A DNA stretch of 64,000 bases from Sphagnum compactum (Eukaryota > Bryophyta > Sphagnopsida > Sphagnales): NCBI GenBank assembly GCA_965153455.1, contig OZ234493.1:19272213-19336212 (forward strand). The letters are read 5' to 3'. A program made the position numbers and the translations under genes. Every line of letters begins with the position of its first letter. Positions within the stretch are counted from its first letter, which is position 1. The notes below the pieces were generated by a model. It was given only the letters and a program-made list of their open reading frames with translations. It was not told the origin of the DNA and searched no databases. Positions 1 to 18,850 of this stretch are shown here, piece by piece.

Positions 1-1650
1 TGTGATGGAGTCTCCATGGTCTGTTTCAGCAGTAGCTAATGGTAAGTCATAATCACCATCAAGACCATTGTCATCTACAAAACAAGGTTAATCAAAAGCC
101 AAGTTTCCTTGCAAGCAGCTCACTGGACAGAATGTCATCTATCTGGACCATTCTACAACAGACCATACACACTTTTAACAGCTATGAGGTCTTATTCTCC
201 CTTTGAACCATTTAATTCTCATGCGAAATTGGTCATTCAGCTCAGTTGCAAATTCTGTAATGTGAGGGAGCACCCATGCTGAATGACTGATTTAGAATAA
301 GAAACCCTTTACAGAAGAGGCAACAGTCAGTGTATACGTGGAGGTATTTTATGACCTGAAGTAGAGAGTGAAAATAATCCAAAGATTGAGGATCAAGAAT
401 ATTTTCAGAGAATTCTCCAATCTGTTTTGGGCATTGCTACTAAACAAAATCTGTGGCCGCTCTCTTCCAATTTGTCATCAGAGATCTCATGACCCTCTTT
501 TAAGCTGTGATTTCCTCATCTTCAAGAATGGTAAGACATGAAATAGAGCAGATCATAGTGTACAAAGTATCTTTCTAGATCTTTCTTTGTTATTTGTTAC
601 TTTCTTCTCTGTAGAGCTTCCCTTTTGTTCTTCCCATAATGGACATTGAGTTCTTGCCAAGAGTTTGTGGTTATCAGTCCAGCTTCTTGCCTACTGATAT
701 CATTGTGATCTCGTCCTTGTGTGAGATGCAAGCCTCACCTCCTTTAATTTTCTTGCTTACCTATCTGCTTGTGATCGTTTAACTCCTTGAAGCAACTCCA
801 AAAATACATTGGGTTAAGTCTTTAGTCTCTACCTCATCTTCTGTTCTCCCTGCAATCTCACTTGCAATACTATTGAAATTCACTTGTGGCCATATTTCTC
901 ACAGGCACAAACAAATGCAATGGAACCTCCATGCCCAACTTTTGAAACCCCTCTGGAAGCTGGAAGCAGCTACTTCTTCTCATCAAGTTCCTTTTATGTG
1001 AGTGTCGTTCTCCAGCTCCTCCCACATTTTCTAACATTTTCCTCAATCTTCCATGGGCCTTGGCTCAGATGGAGCCTTCTTGTGTATGGAACACGAGACC
1101 TCTCCATCGAAAGTGTTGAACAATTGGAATTCATGTAGCTATGGCATGCAAGGAACCATGCAACAAGGTCCTTGCATGCCACGAGGAACCTATCACTCCT
1201 TCAGTTTGATCCAAGTGGTAAGTCTCCATTGCTTACTTTGAAGTAGTTAGACTTTCTCATGTTTGCAGTTGGGTAGCTTAATGTAGTTTTCTAATATATA
1301 CAATTATATCACATTCATTCACCTTTATACAAAGTCAATCCTCCACCACTTCAAGAACTTTTGAAGGAACTTTGTGGTTTGTTAATGTCTTATGTTCAAT
1401 AATGCCTTATGTCTTTATGTCTTCATTTCTCATGTTCTTTCCCCCTTCTCTTATTGGATCATCCTAGCCCTCACTTGACGTTATTTTATTACCTCTTACA
1501 CAAATGCACAACCTTCTCAAAATCCCCACATCTTCATATGAGACACTATGCATGGTAACAAAAACTCAATTGGGCCATCATCCCTTGCTAGTCATTACTC
1601 TCCTAGATTTGTAACTGTCCCCACTCCCTCTCATCAATAGCCCATATAAC
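1..1650. other. Left-edge sequence with no recognised gene
   Basis: I see short open frames on both strands (for example 884-1138 plus) but no family motif, no run of exons with matching phase and no transposase signature. It is moderately AT-rich with scattered pyrimidine-rich tracts and could be the 3' part or a long intron of a gene lying to the left. Nothing supports a call. Confidence 0.4.
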
Positions 1651-1708
1651 ATTCCTCCCCTACCGTAATAGGGTTAACGTGTAACAAGAATAAATCTAAT
1701 GCCATCTT

Positions 1709-1907
1709 AACCTTGTCAATCAAGAGCCATTGACAAGGTTAACATGAGCAACAAGAAATCTAGCTGTAGTTTCTCAAAAGGCTTCTTCAAGAATAAAAAG
1801 TCAATGTTAACCTTGTCTTGTTGCTCATCTTAACCTTATCAATGGCCATGATCAATAGTCATTCTCAATGGCCAACTTGATCAATGGCCATTGAGAATGA
1901 CTATTGA
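1709..1907. repeat. Nested inverted repeats (foldback region)
   Basis: Three hairpins are visible. A 14-bp perfect stem (ttaaccttgtcaat) is at about 1709-1722 and 1731-1744 with an 8-nt loop. A second pairing joins 1727-1755 with 1817-1845 at about 27 of 29 positions. A 23-bp perfect stem is at 1852-1874 and 1885-1907 with a 10-nt loop. The arms share words such as atcaatggccat. This looks like a foldback or nested MITE remnant; a hairpin RNA source is a weaker alternative. Confidence 0.8.
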
Positions 1908-1910
1908 GGA

Positions 1911-4306
1911 AAAAAATCATGCTTTATCTTTGAACCAAAATTGTACTTATTTGACTTCTTGATAGAGATGTAGCAAGATATGAAAGCATGCTCTTGCACT
2001 CACATTTGTTACCTCTAGCAAAAACCATCCTTCCTTCTTCATCAATGTTGTTGAATCATCAAGAGATGTGGAAATTAATATGACAATGAATGTGATTTCC
2101 TTCCTCCCTTTCCTTCCTATATAACTTTTCCTTGCTTTTCATGTGTTGTGTGAATGTTAGGATCCATGGGGAGATATTGTGTGAGTTTTCTTTTGGAATT
2201 TGAAGTCTTATTCGCATTATAAGATGAACTTCTAGCATAGCAAAATTATGCATAACAAATGTTTCATTTCTTCTTCTCTTGCATGACAAACATTTTTTTT
2301 GTTTTTCCTTAATTTGTGTTTGTTCCACTTTGATCTCTAGGATTGATATTCTTTTTCAAATTGGTGCACATGAATGTCTATTGTTCAATTCTCGAAACAC
2401 TCTATTATGATATGTGTAGTTCATGATTATTTCTTCCTAGGGAACTTCCCTTTTGCATTGAATATGGTGGGATTGTGGTGTCTAAAGGTTATTCTATTTA
2501 ATAATTCTCTCCTAGTTTTGTCATTTGCTTCACCCCAACTCCCAAATTTCTCAGAACATGGGGTTCTTTACTTCGTTGCAATATTATAAAATTCTTGTTG
2601 GCAAGCCAACAAAGAACAATAATGAGATTCAAACGGCAGTGTTATGCTAGTAAGGCCTACACACATTGTTGTCTACAACCGTGAAACACACATACAATGA
2701 CCCTTCAACTTGGGGCTAAGGGTGGTCCTCTTCAACCAAATACTACAATGCATGTGAGTTTAAAGATCCAATACGAGGTTACCAAGAGTGGACACCTTGG
2801 TTCCAAGGTGGTGAATTTATTTGGCCACATGCAAATGAGAGCAATGACATTAATTGCCTACTTAAGTCCCCCTATTCTTTGGCCAAGTATAAGCACACTG
2901 AAGGTTCCATGACAAAATTCCTTGTTGAATAAGTCGAACTATAAGTATCAAATGAATCTATGTAATGCACCAAAGGCTCAACTAGTCTACCTCAAGTACC
3001 GTCTTTCAAAATAGTGAAATTTTACTCAACTAGTCTACCTCAAGTACCTTCTTTCAAAATAGTGAAATTTTGCTACAAAAACATCACTACCGTTTTGTTT
3101 TCACAAACTAAATTACAACATACAAAAAGCAATTAATAGAAATCATCATCTTTCTGTATTATGTACAAATAGGTAACCAGAAATATAAAAGTATGTTTAA
3201 ATTCCTACTGCCTTTGGTATCTCATTAGTAGACATATTTGGGATAAATCTTCTTATGTACAATTCCTGCTTCGACTACATCACAAAATTCAACAAATCTG
3301 TAGATTCTTTAATGTGAATCAAGGGTGTAAACTCTAATTACACTCTGGAACATGCCCTGGCTTTGAAAGAACCCAACTGCTACCAAGCCCCATTCTATAG
3401 TAAAATTATGGCCAACCTGGTTGTCAGTTGAAGCCCCTTGAGGTGTATGCTAGATTTAAGCTATGCCAGTTAAATTCAGCCAAACAGATACATCATTCGA
3501 TTGACAGATCAGTTTTCAAGTGTAGACCTGTGGGAAGAGTTGCTAGAAAGTTGGCCCCCTCTTTCTTCAGGTTTTATTGTGTAGGGAAATGCCCTGAGAA
3601 CAAAGTGGGCATTACTCAGCCTTAAGAAGAAGGGAGCACCCTACATGCAGAGGTCCCTTTGTACACATGTATAGAGGTGTGCCTCACAATGTGTAAGGTG
3701 CCTCCATGAAACTGGCATACTTTCAAATGTACTTCTGGGTGATCACCATATGATGCCAGGATTTAGGGCTTGAGAACCAGCAAAGGATTGGAATAGACAA
3801 AAAATTGTCTACCATCTTGTAACTTTTCAATTTTCCATTAACATCTTCAAGAGAACAGTGCAAAGTTTGCACAAGTTGAATAAGTAGACACTGCCATGTT
3901 ACAAGTAGGTTGTGTGTGCCAGACACTTGCAATACTGTCTCTAAACACCCAGAATTTACCATAATCTTTGCAATCTCCTGTCTCCAGTAATTAGTAGTTT
4001 AGGAAACCCCACAAAATATGGCATTTCCTTCATATTCCCTTCATGTTTCCATAAGACATTGTTACCTGTTGACCATAGCGTGGCTAGGCACATTGTACTC
4101 TGAACTACAAGTTTCAAGTAGTCTCCTGTCATGATTCACAAGGGCACCACTCATCCACTCCAGGTTGTCAGCATTTCTTCTTGGCATATTATGACTGACT
4201 CTCTTGATATTGCAGCCAATATGATTGGGGTGGCGGGCCTCTTGTACCTTTTGTCTGAAAGGAAGCCAAGGCCAGAAGATGATGTTATCATAAGCTTTTC
4301 TTCTCT
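1911..4306. other. Intergenic DNA downstream of the XPB gene
   Basis: No gene is recognised here. The interval lies 3' of the XPB stop codon, so its right part should contain that gene's 3' UTR and polyadenylation site. The short open frames (for example 2374-2589 plus and 3723-3962 minus) have no known motif. The one clear structure is the tandem duplication listed separately. Confidence 0.4.
2977..3072. repeat. 48-bp tandem duplication
   Basis: Two adjacent 48-bp copies (2977-3024 and 3025-3072), each starting ctcaactagtctacctcaag, differ at only two positions. The near identity points to a recent local duplication. Confidence 0.95.
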
Positions 4307-10011
<5,705 letters not shown>

Positions 10012-10015
<4 letters not shown>

Positions 10016-10104
10016 CGTTGTGCAAATCCTTTTTCTCTTCCGGCTCGGTTGTGAAATTCTCCTCCTGCAATTCTGTTTCTGAAAACTCTCCAACAACTTG
10101 GCAT
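10012..10104 (-). other. Possible uORF ending on the XPB start codon
   Basis: On the minus strand an ATG at 10104-10102 opens a 30-codon frame. Its TGA (10014-10012) overlaps the tandem ATG ATG proposed as the XPB start, giving an ATGA-like junction. If the leader starts upstream of 10104, this could favour termination-reinitiation and damp XPB translation. The reading is conditional: with the longer XPB N-terminus this stretch is simply an out-of-frame shadow. Confidence 0.3.
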
Positions 10105-10117
10105 ATGGGTGGCACTT

Positions 10118-10136
10118 AAACCCTAAACCTAAAACC
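10118..10136. promoter_or_regulatory. Telo-box upstream of XPB
   Basis: aaaccctaaacctaaaacc contains the telo-box core AAACCCTAA, common near transcription starts of plant housekeeping genes. It lies about 100 bp upstream of the proposed XPB ATG, which supports a transcription start around here. Confidence 0.5.
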
Positions 10137-13100
10137 AGTGTGACCGACCAAATACGGAGCCTTGTTTTTTTCAGCTCCAAAATACGAAGAATACAGGCGT
10201 ACTCAAAATGGGCAGCGTTCAAAAAAATGCTCCGTGTGGAGTACGAATGTAAAGTTTCATATCGATTGAAAATTAACTTGGGCTCCACGCTTGCTGCTCA
10301 CTAGTGTAGACCGGCCCATCACCGATCGCCTGCCTATGACCAAACACTTCTTTATGTCTTCTTCATCATATGTGCTTCATTTTGGAGTGATTTTAAATGT
10401 TACTAGTTTGAACCCCGCGCCTAATGCACAGGTGTGTTATTTCAACAATGTTTCGTTCATGTTTTAGTTTTTTTTTTTAACTTTTATCTTTTTTATTTTT
10501 TATTTTTATGTGTTTTCTGTTTTTATTATTATTTTGTATAATGGGCACACAAAGCGCAAAGGAAAAGGATTAGTGAAAAAAATAACAAGAAGAAAAATTA
10601 AGCTTTTCACCTTACAAAATGCTTTTTCTTTTTCTTTTTTCTTCTTTTTCGATCTCTCCTACTTATAACTTCATAACTTTTTTATTCATTTTAAACAATT
10701 TAAAGTGCAATAGGAGCGTCACCTGAACGCTTTTACAAATCAATCTTTGAACTTTAATAGCAATAAAGCAACGTACAAGGAATTTTTTGGGTGTTTGAGA
10801 ACTGACCTTTGTAATGTTCACTGGTTTGTTTTTTTTTTGAGTTTTTGACCCACTCTACTTTGGGGGTGCAGAACTTTCTCAATTTTTAATCCGTTTTCAA
10901 AAATTGTTAGTGTGTCAAATGCATCGAGAGGAGGGGTTCAAGTTTTGTTTGGACACCAAAGACGATGGAGCCCTACCCTTGGATTTGGCTTACTTTGAAT
11001 GTTTAAATGGAACAATGAATTAATGAAAAAGATGAGTTGATTTTGCAAAGATGAAGGTTTCATTTCAATAATTTAAATATTAATTGAATTTGCAGAATGT
11101 AACTTGAATTGAATGCAAATTAATTAAATTTGAATTGAATTCAAAGATATTGTGAAATTATTGTTCAATTCAAAATTTTAAATTGAAATGAATTGAATTG
11201 AACATAATGATATTTCCCTTTGGATTCAACATGGGTACTATTTTTATTGACATTTGAATTGAATTGAATTAAATTGGATTCAATTGAATATATTTTGGAT
11301 GAATTTAATTTAGTTTTAATAAAAATTAAATTAAATCCAAATTAGTTTCAGTTAATTTTTTTTCATAATTTTGTTGAGTTGAATTCAACCAAATTATGAA
11401 ATTTTAATTATGAGAAAACACATGTTAATTTGTTTTTTATATTCATGGGAGTGGGTTGACAACGGAGTGACATAATTAAGTAGTTATAGAATGTTTTCAT
11501 AATTGTCAAGTGGATGGGGTTCAAAATTGTCATGGTGCCAATCATTAATGAACCTTATACATGTTTCATAGGTTTAACAAAAGCTGCAAGGTTTAGCAAA
11601 AAGCCCTTCAATATCTCTATAAGCAATTAATTGTTAAGTATTTATTTGTTCCCTTATATTAGGAAAAAAATTGTTCACAAAATTTTTTCATCATCTTTCT
11701 ATTTGTCTCTTGACCCTTCCTTCTCCAAGATACAAATCCAACACAATAAATATGGCTATGTATAAATAAATGCATAATCTTGCAAAATGTGATATATTTT
11801 TTTCTTTGTTTTTTGGTTGATAAATCCATTCCATTGAACTGTTCTTTGAGATGACTCATATATAATTTGAACCCCATTTAACAATCCTCCCAAAGTTGAT
11901 AACCTTTTTAAATTGATAAAAATCATGTACATTGATGTTGTTCTTATTATCTTAAATGATTTTTTTTTATATCTAATTTTTTTTCAATAAATATTTGTTT
12001 AGGGAAGTCTACTTATGTATTTTATTTTTGGTTTCCAATTTGTAGTGAAAATTATTGAAAGATGATTAAATATTTGAACTTTATATTTGGTTCAAATTTG
12101 GTTAAATTTTCCAACTGCCAATTGCCATTTTTTCTACATAGAAGCTATGGATGATAACCATTTTGGCTTCATAAAAAGTTTTTAAAAAACCATTGAACAT
12201 TGTGATTCTGTTTAATGTTGTGTTCGGCATGGTTTGTTGGTACAATACTAATGTTTTGTAGATTTGTGATGCACTTTGCAACTACACTACCAAAAAATAA
12301 TAATAATATTTTTTACAAAAAAAATTATTATTATTATACATTTATATCCTTTCAACCTTATTTCCTAGCCATTAAGCATAAAAAAGTTTATTTAATATAT
12401 TATCATTTATCAAAGGGATTTTGGTTTCATGATATCCTTTAATACTTGAGATTACTTTTGTCCATTAATCATTTCATTTGATGGGGGTCAAACTATACTC
12501 ATAAAAAATTTAGATTGTTATAGATATCCTTAAATTCACAAGTCGCATAAATGAAAATTTTGGTTTGGTGTTCTTAACCACCAATTTAACACCTTTCCGA
12601 AAATTGATTATTCTAGTATCTTAATGGATTAGGCAATAAATTTTTTTTAGTTTTCAGTTTTAAAAAAAAATTATTTTGAATGTCAAATTTTCAAATTTTA
12701 GTAATTGTGGCAAGTCCAAGTTGCACCATCAAATTGGGCATGTCATACAATGCAAATTCAAGAAATGAAACACTACCCATTTGGTGAGGTATTTTGATCT
12801 TGAACATCATTGTTTTCTAATTCCTTCAAGGAAATGGTTGATTGTCATCTTTATTATCTCCATTTAACCACTAGTTTGAATTTTTTTTGTGAAAACTCCA
12901 TTTAAGGATAACTTTGTTTCTTTTCTATTGTTGCAAAACAGATAACCAAATTGTGAAAAAGAGGTTATATTATTGAGAAGGTGGAGATCATAGACAAATT
13001 TGTTATTTGATAAAATCATGGGTTCCATTTCAATGCATATTGGACCTTTTTAGCAAACAAGAATTCATGTAAAGGCACATGTGGACAAAAACTAAAAAAT

Positions 13101-13979
13101 GTAGCAAATGAATGATGTGCATCAAAATGGATGAAAAATGAGATTACTTCATTCATGTTGAAAACATAAATAAATTTATAACGTGGGCTGAAATCATTGA
13201 AAAAGATATGTAATGTGTCAAATTGCATTTTAAACAATTAATTAATTATTCAGCACAAAAGAGCCAAATTTGTTCAAGTACTAAGGTATTCAAAAGACAA
13301 CATTATACACCCTCTTTTTCCTCAAGTCCTTTCTACCCACTCTTTCCATTCAGAAGTAATTATCATTTGTTGCACAACAAATTTCAATATCAAGAGCCTT
13401 TCCAACATAACAAAATCACTCTAAATAAATTAGATTGCAACTTAATTTACAACTATTTTTTAGTTGCAAATGATGCATGCAACTAAAATCTTTGTAATTA
13501 CATAAGTCAAGTTACATGCACACAACAATTGCAAAGAATGTTAAACTAAACAATTGATTTAGTGCAATGTAAATGAACTATGCCTAAATGTCACCTAGTG
13601 ACATAACCACTTCGTATGCCAACATGGCCTAGTAAATAGTGTTCCAAGCAATTATTTTGGTGTGCCTCTTGGTTGCACCATGTGTAGCCCCATTGTCAAG
13701 TTTGTTTAGACACATGTAAGTTCATTAACAATTGAAGATAATGAAAGAATAAAAACCTTGTGAATCTCAACTAACAAATTTGGTGATATAGATGCATCCA
13801 TATGGTGTGTAATGATCAAAGAGAATATTTGTGGATCATGTGGCTTATGATCTACCACATGTAAATATATAATAATTGCATTAATAATTTTAATAAAATT
13901 TCCATATATAGTTTTAAGACATTTAAATTACATTTACATGTATAATTATGGTTTAAGGTTGAAGCTCTAAATTTATGTT

Positions 13980-14085
13980 TTATTATATAATTAGGGTTTT
14001 GACATTAGGATATTAGGATTGGGTTTTGGTATTAGGTTGGTATTAAGATTGGTAATAGGGTTGTGATAAGGGTTTTACCTTGTTT
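13980..14085 (+). repeat. Degenerate TTAGGG-like patch
   Basis: Repeated forms of ttagggtttt, attaggttgg and aatagggtt occur in about 100 bp. The units are irregular, so this is at most a decayed telomere-like tract and possibly just low complexity. Confidence 0.35.
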
Positions 14086-15292
14086 CATGCACACAAATCC
14101 AAAAAAATCAGGTAGCAATTTTGGTTCAAGAATTGTCAACAAAATGCACAATTGCATCTACTACTTTGCTTGCCTTCATTATATCTTTAAATACACTAAC
14201 ACATCTCATATTATAATCTACCATGCATAAGGACACCATAGTTTATGACACATCAAACACAAGCATATTCCTTAATTTCCCTTTGAGGGGTCAAAATTAC
14301 ACATACTAGATGGTCCTTTGCAATCCTTAGACATGTTGTTGGCTAACATTTCAATTATATCATTGTAAAAAAAATTGAAGATACAAATTACTCATCAACA
14401 TATACATGGTGGTTCAAATTTAGATCTCACCATCCTTTAAGACAACACCTTGCTATCATCACCTATCATGGGATTTCATAAACATTGAACTTTTCTTTCA
14501 CATAAATCGGCCTTTCCAAACAAAAATATTATGCCAATTACATCTTTCATCTTGAGTTGTGATGGGTCATGATTTTAATTGGGCACTTGCAAGTGAATAT
14601 TACCTTGGCCTTCCATGATTTCACATAATCAGAGTAGCTATGTATTAGAATGGACAAAAAAAGGCAAATGAAAACTTCACAATTTCACAAGATGTTTCAA
14701 TAACAATCAATACAACAAATCATTAATGCCACTAATGGAAAGGAAAAATGAACTATGCCAACATTTCCATTTTGTAGTTTATTCAAGGAGAAATAACAAG
14801 ATCACATAAAAACCCATAGGTTTGTGAGAACCCTAAATTCTCAATTCAAAACATGGGGCACATTAGCTTAGCAAACGTGGCATGTGACATTAAACACTTT
14901 TATGAAATCATTTCCTCCTTAAATTGATGGTCACCAAACCTTCCAATTGCTTAGAGAATCAACCTTCATTAAATGAAATCAATTAAGTTTCCATAAAGCA
15001 CCTATAAAAGGATTTCATAGATTTTGATCATTTGTAATCTATAACACCAAAAAAAGGTTACTAGGGGTAGAAGTTGTAAATAATAATAAAATGGTTTATG
15101 GGTAGAATGATGGGTATGTATAAGAAATAAATAATGCAACCTATGGGCCTTATCTTGAAAATCCTTGACTTAGGACATAGGCTTAAATTCATGAATAATT
15201 GAATCAACTATTTTTGGTTAAACATGATTAAAAATGAATTAACTTCATGTAATTAAATCTTTAAAAACATATTTCAAATAATTTAATGACTC

Positions 15293-15316
15293 ACACACAC
15301 ACACACACACACACAA
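15293..15316. repeat. (CA)n microsatellite
   Basis: An uninterrupted CA dinucleotide run of about 24 bp in AT-rich DNA. Confidence 0.9.
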
Positions 15317-15744
15317 TTTTAAATAGAATTTTGTTGATGTGGCAACTTGTGTTAATTCAATAAGTACCCTAGGTTGATATGGGGGGGTATTAACTAACAT
15401 TGCAAATGGGGAGGGACAATTATATGAGTGGATTGTAACCTAGAAAGGGTTTGGACCTACCATGAAGGTTAATCTTGAATTAAGTTCTTATTGCTTAGAC
15501 CTACCAATTGATGGGTGGCTACTAATGGGGCCTCCCTTTTTTTCTTTGTGGGGGTAGGGGGAGGGTAAGATTTTTTTTTGGGGAGGGAAAGGAAAAAAAT
15601 ATTGCACAACATGCAAATTGATTATCCATTGTCCACATGGAGAATGGATAATCATTCTCTAGATGCATAGATAAGGGGAGGGATGAAAAGACTAAAAGGT
15701 GGAGGTTGTAACTTTGTTTCAGGTTGTTTGTTTTGTACAAGATG

Positions 15745-16510
15745 GGACATTTAAAAGATGTTGCAAAAGAAGCAGGGCTTCCCGAATGAAAGATTTAAAA
15801 AAATTGTTGGAAGTTTGTGACTATTGTTGTGGGATGGTTTGATGTAAATCCTAGTTTATTGTCTAAGATGGAAATGTTCATAAAAAAAGAATGTGTAGTT
15901 GGGCTTTGTGCATTAGAAAGGGGTGGCACTCTTTCACATCTTCATATGCAAGTGGTTGTTAAGCTTCATATTTCAAGTTTAAAATGTTGAACAAGGTTCT
16001 CAAAGAGGGGTTGGGGTGGGATGATCCAAAGAAAGCACCAAATGGGCATGTTGTGCATTGCAAGTAGTTATGAGACACGCCTTCATACATTTGTTGGTAT
16101 GGTTGGCTATTATATGAAAGATATTGATGAAGATCATTTTCAATTTGTGCATCATAATGTTAGTGGGGAAATGATGGAGGTTGGCATGTTAAAGTTTGTC
16201 AAATATGGAATCACAATAGTGAAAAATTGAATGTGTCTCACACATCAAAATGTTTTGGATTGCACAACAAATGTTTCATAAGCATGAGATAAAAAAATGA
16301 TGAATTAATATCTTGCAGGGGTTTTACGCCACATGATTCAAACTTGTCAATTTTATCCCGTAGTTGGTTGGGTGGTTCCGTTTCATAACACTGGAATGGA
16401 TCATTAACGATCGGAGTCTTTATGGAAATGCATGATTGCACCACATTTGATGGATCTTCATGACATAACTCAAATTTTTTTTTAACATTCCTCACTTGGG
16501 TCAAAAAATT
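15745..16510 (+). pseudogene. HUH endonuclease (Rep) relic, replitron-like
   Basis: Translated fragments in order, across several frames, recall rolling-circle-type Rep proteins carried by some green-plant transposons. A leading basic segment is near 15745. ERGGTLSHLHMQ follows, with the HLH of the HUH motif at 15937-15945 and Gln at 15949-15951. A fragment KVLKEGLGWDDPKKAPNGH lies at about 15990-16050. GMVGYYMKD carries a Tyr-x-x-Lys motif at 16108-16119 and is followed by FQFVHHNVS. Further on are CQFYPVVGWVVPF (about 16340) and a fragment containing WKCMIAP (about 16420). Stops and frameshifts separate these pieces (for example a TGA near 15988), so the copy is dead. The HUH plus YxxK pairing is seen directly; the replitron assignment rests on remembered family resemblance. 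Decayed sequence may continue to about 18050, but I could not assign it. Confidence 0.55.
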
Positions 16511-18850
16511 GGGAAGCTAAAAGGGAGAGTTGTATAATTATCTCTGTAAAGAAAATGTCAAAATAAATTACAGTTGTTCACCATTAGAAGTGCCTAGTGA
16601 TTATGATGGACTGTAGCAAGATTTCCATTTAGATTTTGTGCCTTTGTATTCAAATAATGCCCATGTTTTTAAAGCATTGTTGCAATATGTGTAGTGTTAC
16701 TATGAATAAAACTTTTGTTTCATATCATTCACATTTTAAAAGAATTGTCCTTTTTTGTGACATTTTTTACAAGTTTTTTTCCCTTTTGGACCAATCAATG
16801 AATTTATTACATTTGAAGTTGACACTTCAACCCCCATGACCCCCATTAATGTAATACAAAGATCAATTAATACCCAAAAGGTGGGGTGTTCTTTGCAAGG
16901 GGTATTAGCCCAAGCAAAAAATGGTGACGAACTTTATTGGGAAGAGAAATTTCATGCAATCAATGGGAAGGTCCAAACATGCATTCAAGGTGCCTTGTTC
17001 TTTTTTATTTTGAGTTTGGTTAATGGGGAAGGGGGCAGGGGGGGGGGGGGTGGTGGGGAGGGGAGGTTTCCTTTTTCAAGCTATATTTGGTGTGGAGAAT
17101 GGATTATCCATTGTTCACTATCCACTTCAACAATGGACTTTCCATGCAAGTTTTAGGGGAGAGGGAGGGGTGTGTCAAAGGGTTTCAACTTAGGCATGAC
17201 AAGGAAGATGAAGGTTCAATATGTACATTGTTATTTAAGAAGTGCCATTAACTCAAGTTGCAATTGGTTAGGGGAGGATCAATTTATCTTGTTTCCATGG
17301 GAAAAATATCTTAGATGAAGGTTTTGGCTAACAAAGCTCCAAAGTTCAAGTCTACACAAGATTTTTTGAAATATTTTGAAGTGTGTCACTACTGGCATTG
17401 TAGGTTTTGATTTTGATCCTTCATGTTTGATGTTCATTGAAGTAGGGTGAAAGTTTGTTTCACTTGCATTTTCAAATGGTTTGTAAGCTCAAGACTGCTA
17501 GCCTAAATTGTCATTGCACAAGGCGTTGAAAGTTACATTACATGGGATTAAGAAATGTGCATGCTTCTTTTTGAAACTATTGAATTGCAAAATTTTGTTA
17601 ATATATTTTCTGATTCTACCTTTGTTTCATTTACATATCAATATTGGTTTTGAATGAAGTGGCTGAAACAATGCCCCAAATTTTTATTTTTATTTTTGTT
17701 AATGTAAGAAATACCATAGAAGACGCTATAAAGGATTTTCATCATGAGTAAGAAGCAGTTCTTGCTAATGCAAAGGATATGTGGGACGAGGTTTTGGAGA
17801 GTGAAGATGATGATGTTTGTGTTGAAATTCCAAATTTCATCTAGCTTTTGGATGGTCCTCTCCACAAAAATATTTTAGTTTTTAATCATGGCTTGCCATG
17901 TATATATGTTTTTGTAATAAGGTTTTTGCTTTCTTTTTATTTTAAGAAAGCCTGTGAAGTTTTCAATTTTACTAATGGTGAGCCAATCGGAATGGTCTAT
18001 TTGAAAAAAAAAGAATCTAAACTTGGGAGACAATTTATCTAATGAATAGAAGAGCTGAATAGGACATGTTATTTTGAATAAGTAGGGTGTTCTTAGGGTG
18101 TTATTGCATTTGCTTCATAACATCTAATTTAACATATAAATGAATGGATGGGCCTATAACTTAATGTTACACAACTATGAAAATTATTGTACCCCTACTT
18201 CCTCCCCTTTCCCCCACCCTTTGCATGCACAAGCATTCACCATGAAACAAATTGATGATGAATCAATATGAGGCATTCAAGTTTTATGAGGTGTGTTCAA
18301 TTGAACATTCCTCAGTTACAAATCAAACAAGAAATTACAAAAATCACAAATTTTCACTCTTCATTTTTCCAAGCTTGTTGCAACTTGTAGCATGGACATA
18401 TTTAAAACTAAATGTTTAAATCCTCTTGAAAGAAAAATTTCAATTTAAGAATTCTACAAAGGAACAAAAACGTGTGCAATATTGCACGTTTGTGAGTCCA
18501 CTCCCTAGAGAGCTTGCCATTATTTTGCTCAGAATTTCCCTTGACATATAGTCAAAGACATGTGGCAAAGTCAATGTAAAACTTGAGCGAGAAGGAGACC
18601 CTATTGGTCAATAATCTAAAAGATGATGAAAATGAACATGGAGAAAACAGAGTGATGATCAATCAACAAAGCTCATAGGAACAAATAGAAGAAAAAATTT
18701 GAATAGCACAAAGATGTTGACAAAACAAAAATGAACATTGCAAAAATGCATTGATGGCAAAACTACATAGCACACAAAAACAAATAGAAGGGCAAAAAAA
18801 AAGGAACAACACAACTTGATGCAAATTGCAAAGAAATGATGGAATGATGT
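16511..18850. other. Decayed sequence after the HUH relic
   Basis: Short plus-strand open pieces such as 16836-17027 follow the Rep relic and could be further element body, but I recognise no domain. A G-rich run lies at about 17030-17065. A small AT-rich word (tggattatccattgt) occurs both near 15620 and near 17100, so it may belong to the same element. Confidence 0.35.

Larger units (their letters stand above)
10300..15740. other. AT-rich intergenic block
   Basis: About 5.4 kb of strongly AT-rich DNA with homopolymer runs (for example around 10469-10500). The stretch around 11050-11400 repeats gaattgaatt-like words. A TTAGG-like degenerate patch lies at 13980-14085 and a CA microsatellite near 15290. 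Open frames are short and show no family motif. I see no gene and no clear LTR pair. Confidence 0.6.

Noticed and set aside
13980-14085. True interstitial telomere array
   Set aside because: Units are too irregular and mixed with non-telomeric words to claim telomeric origin.
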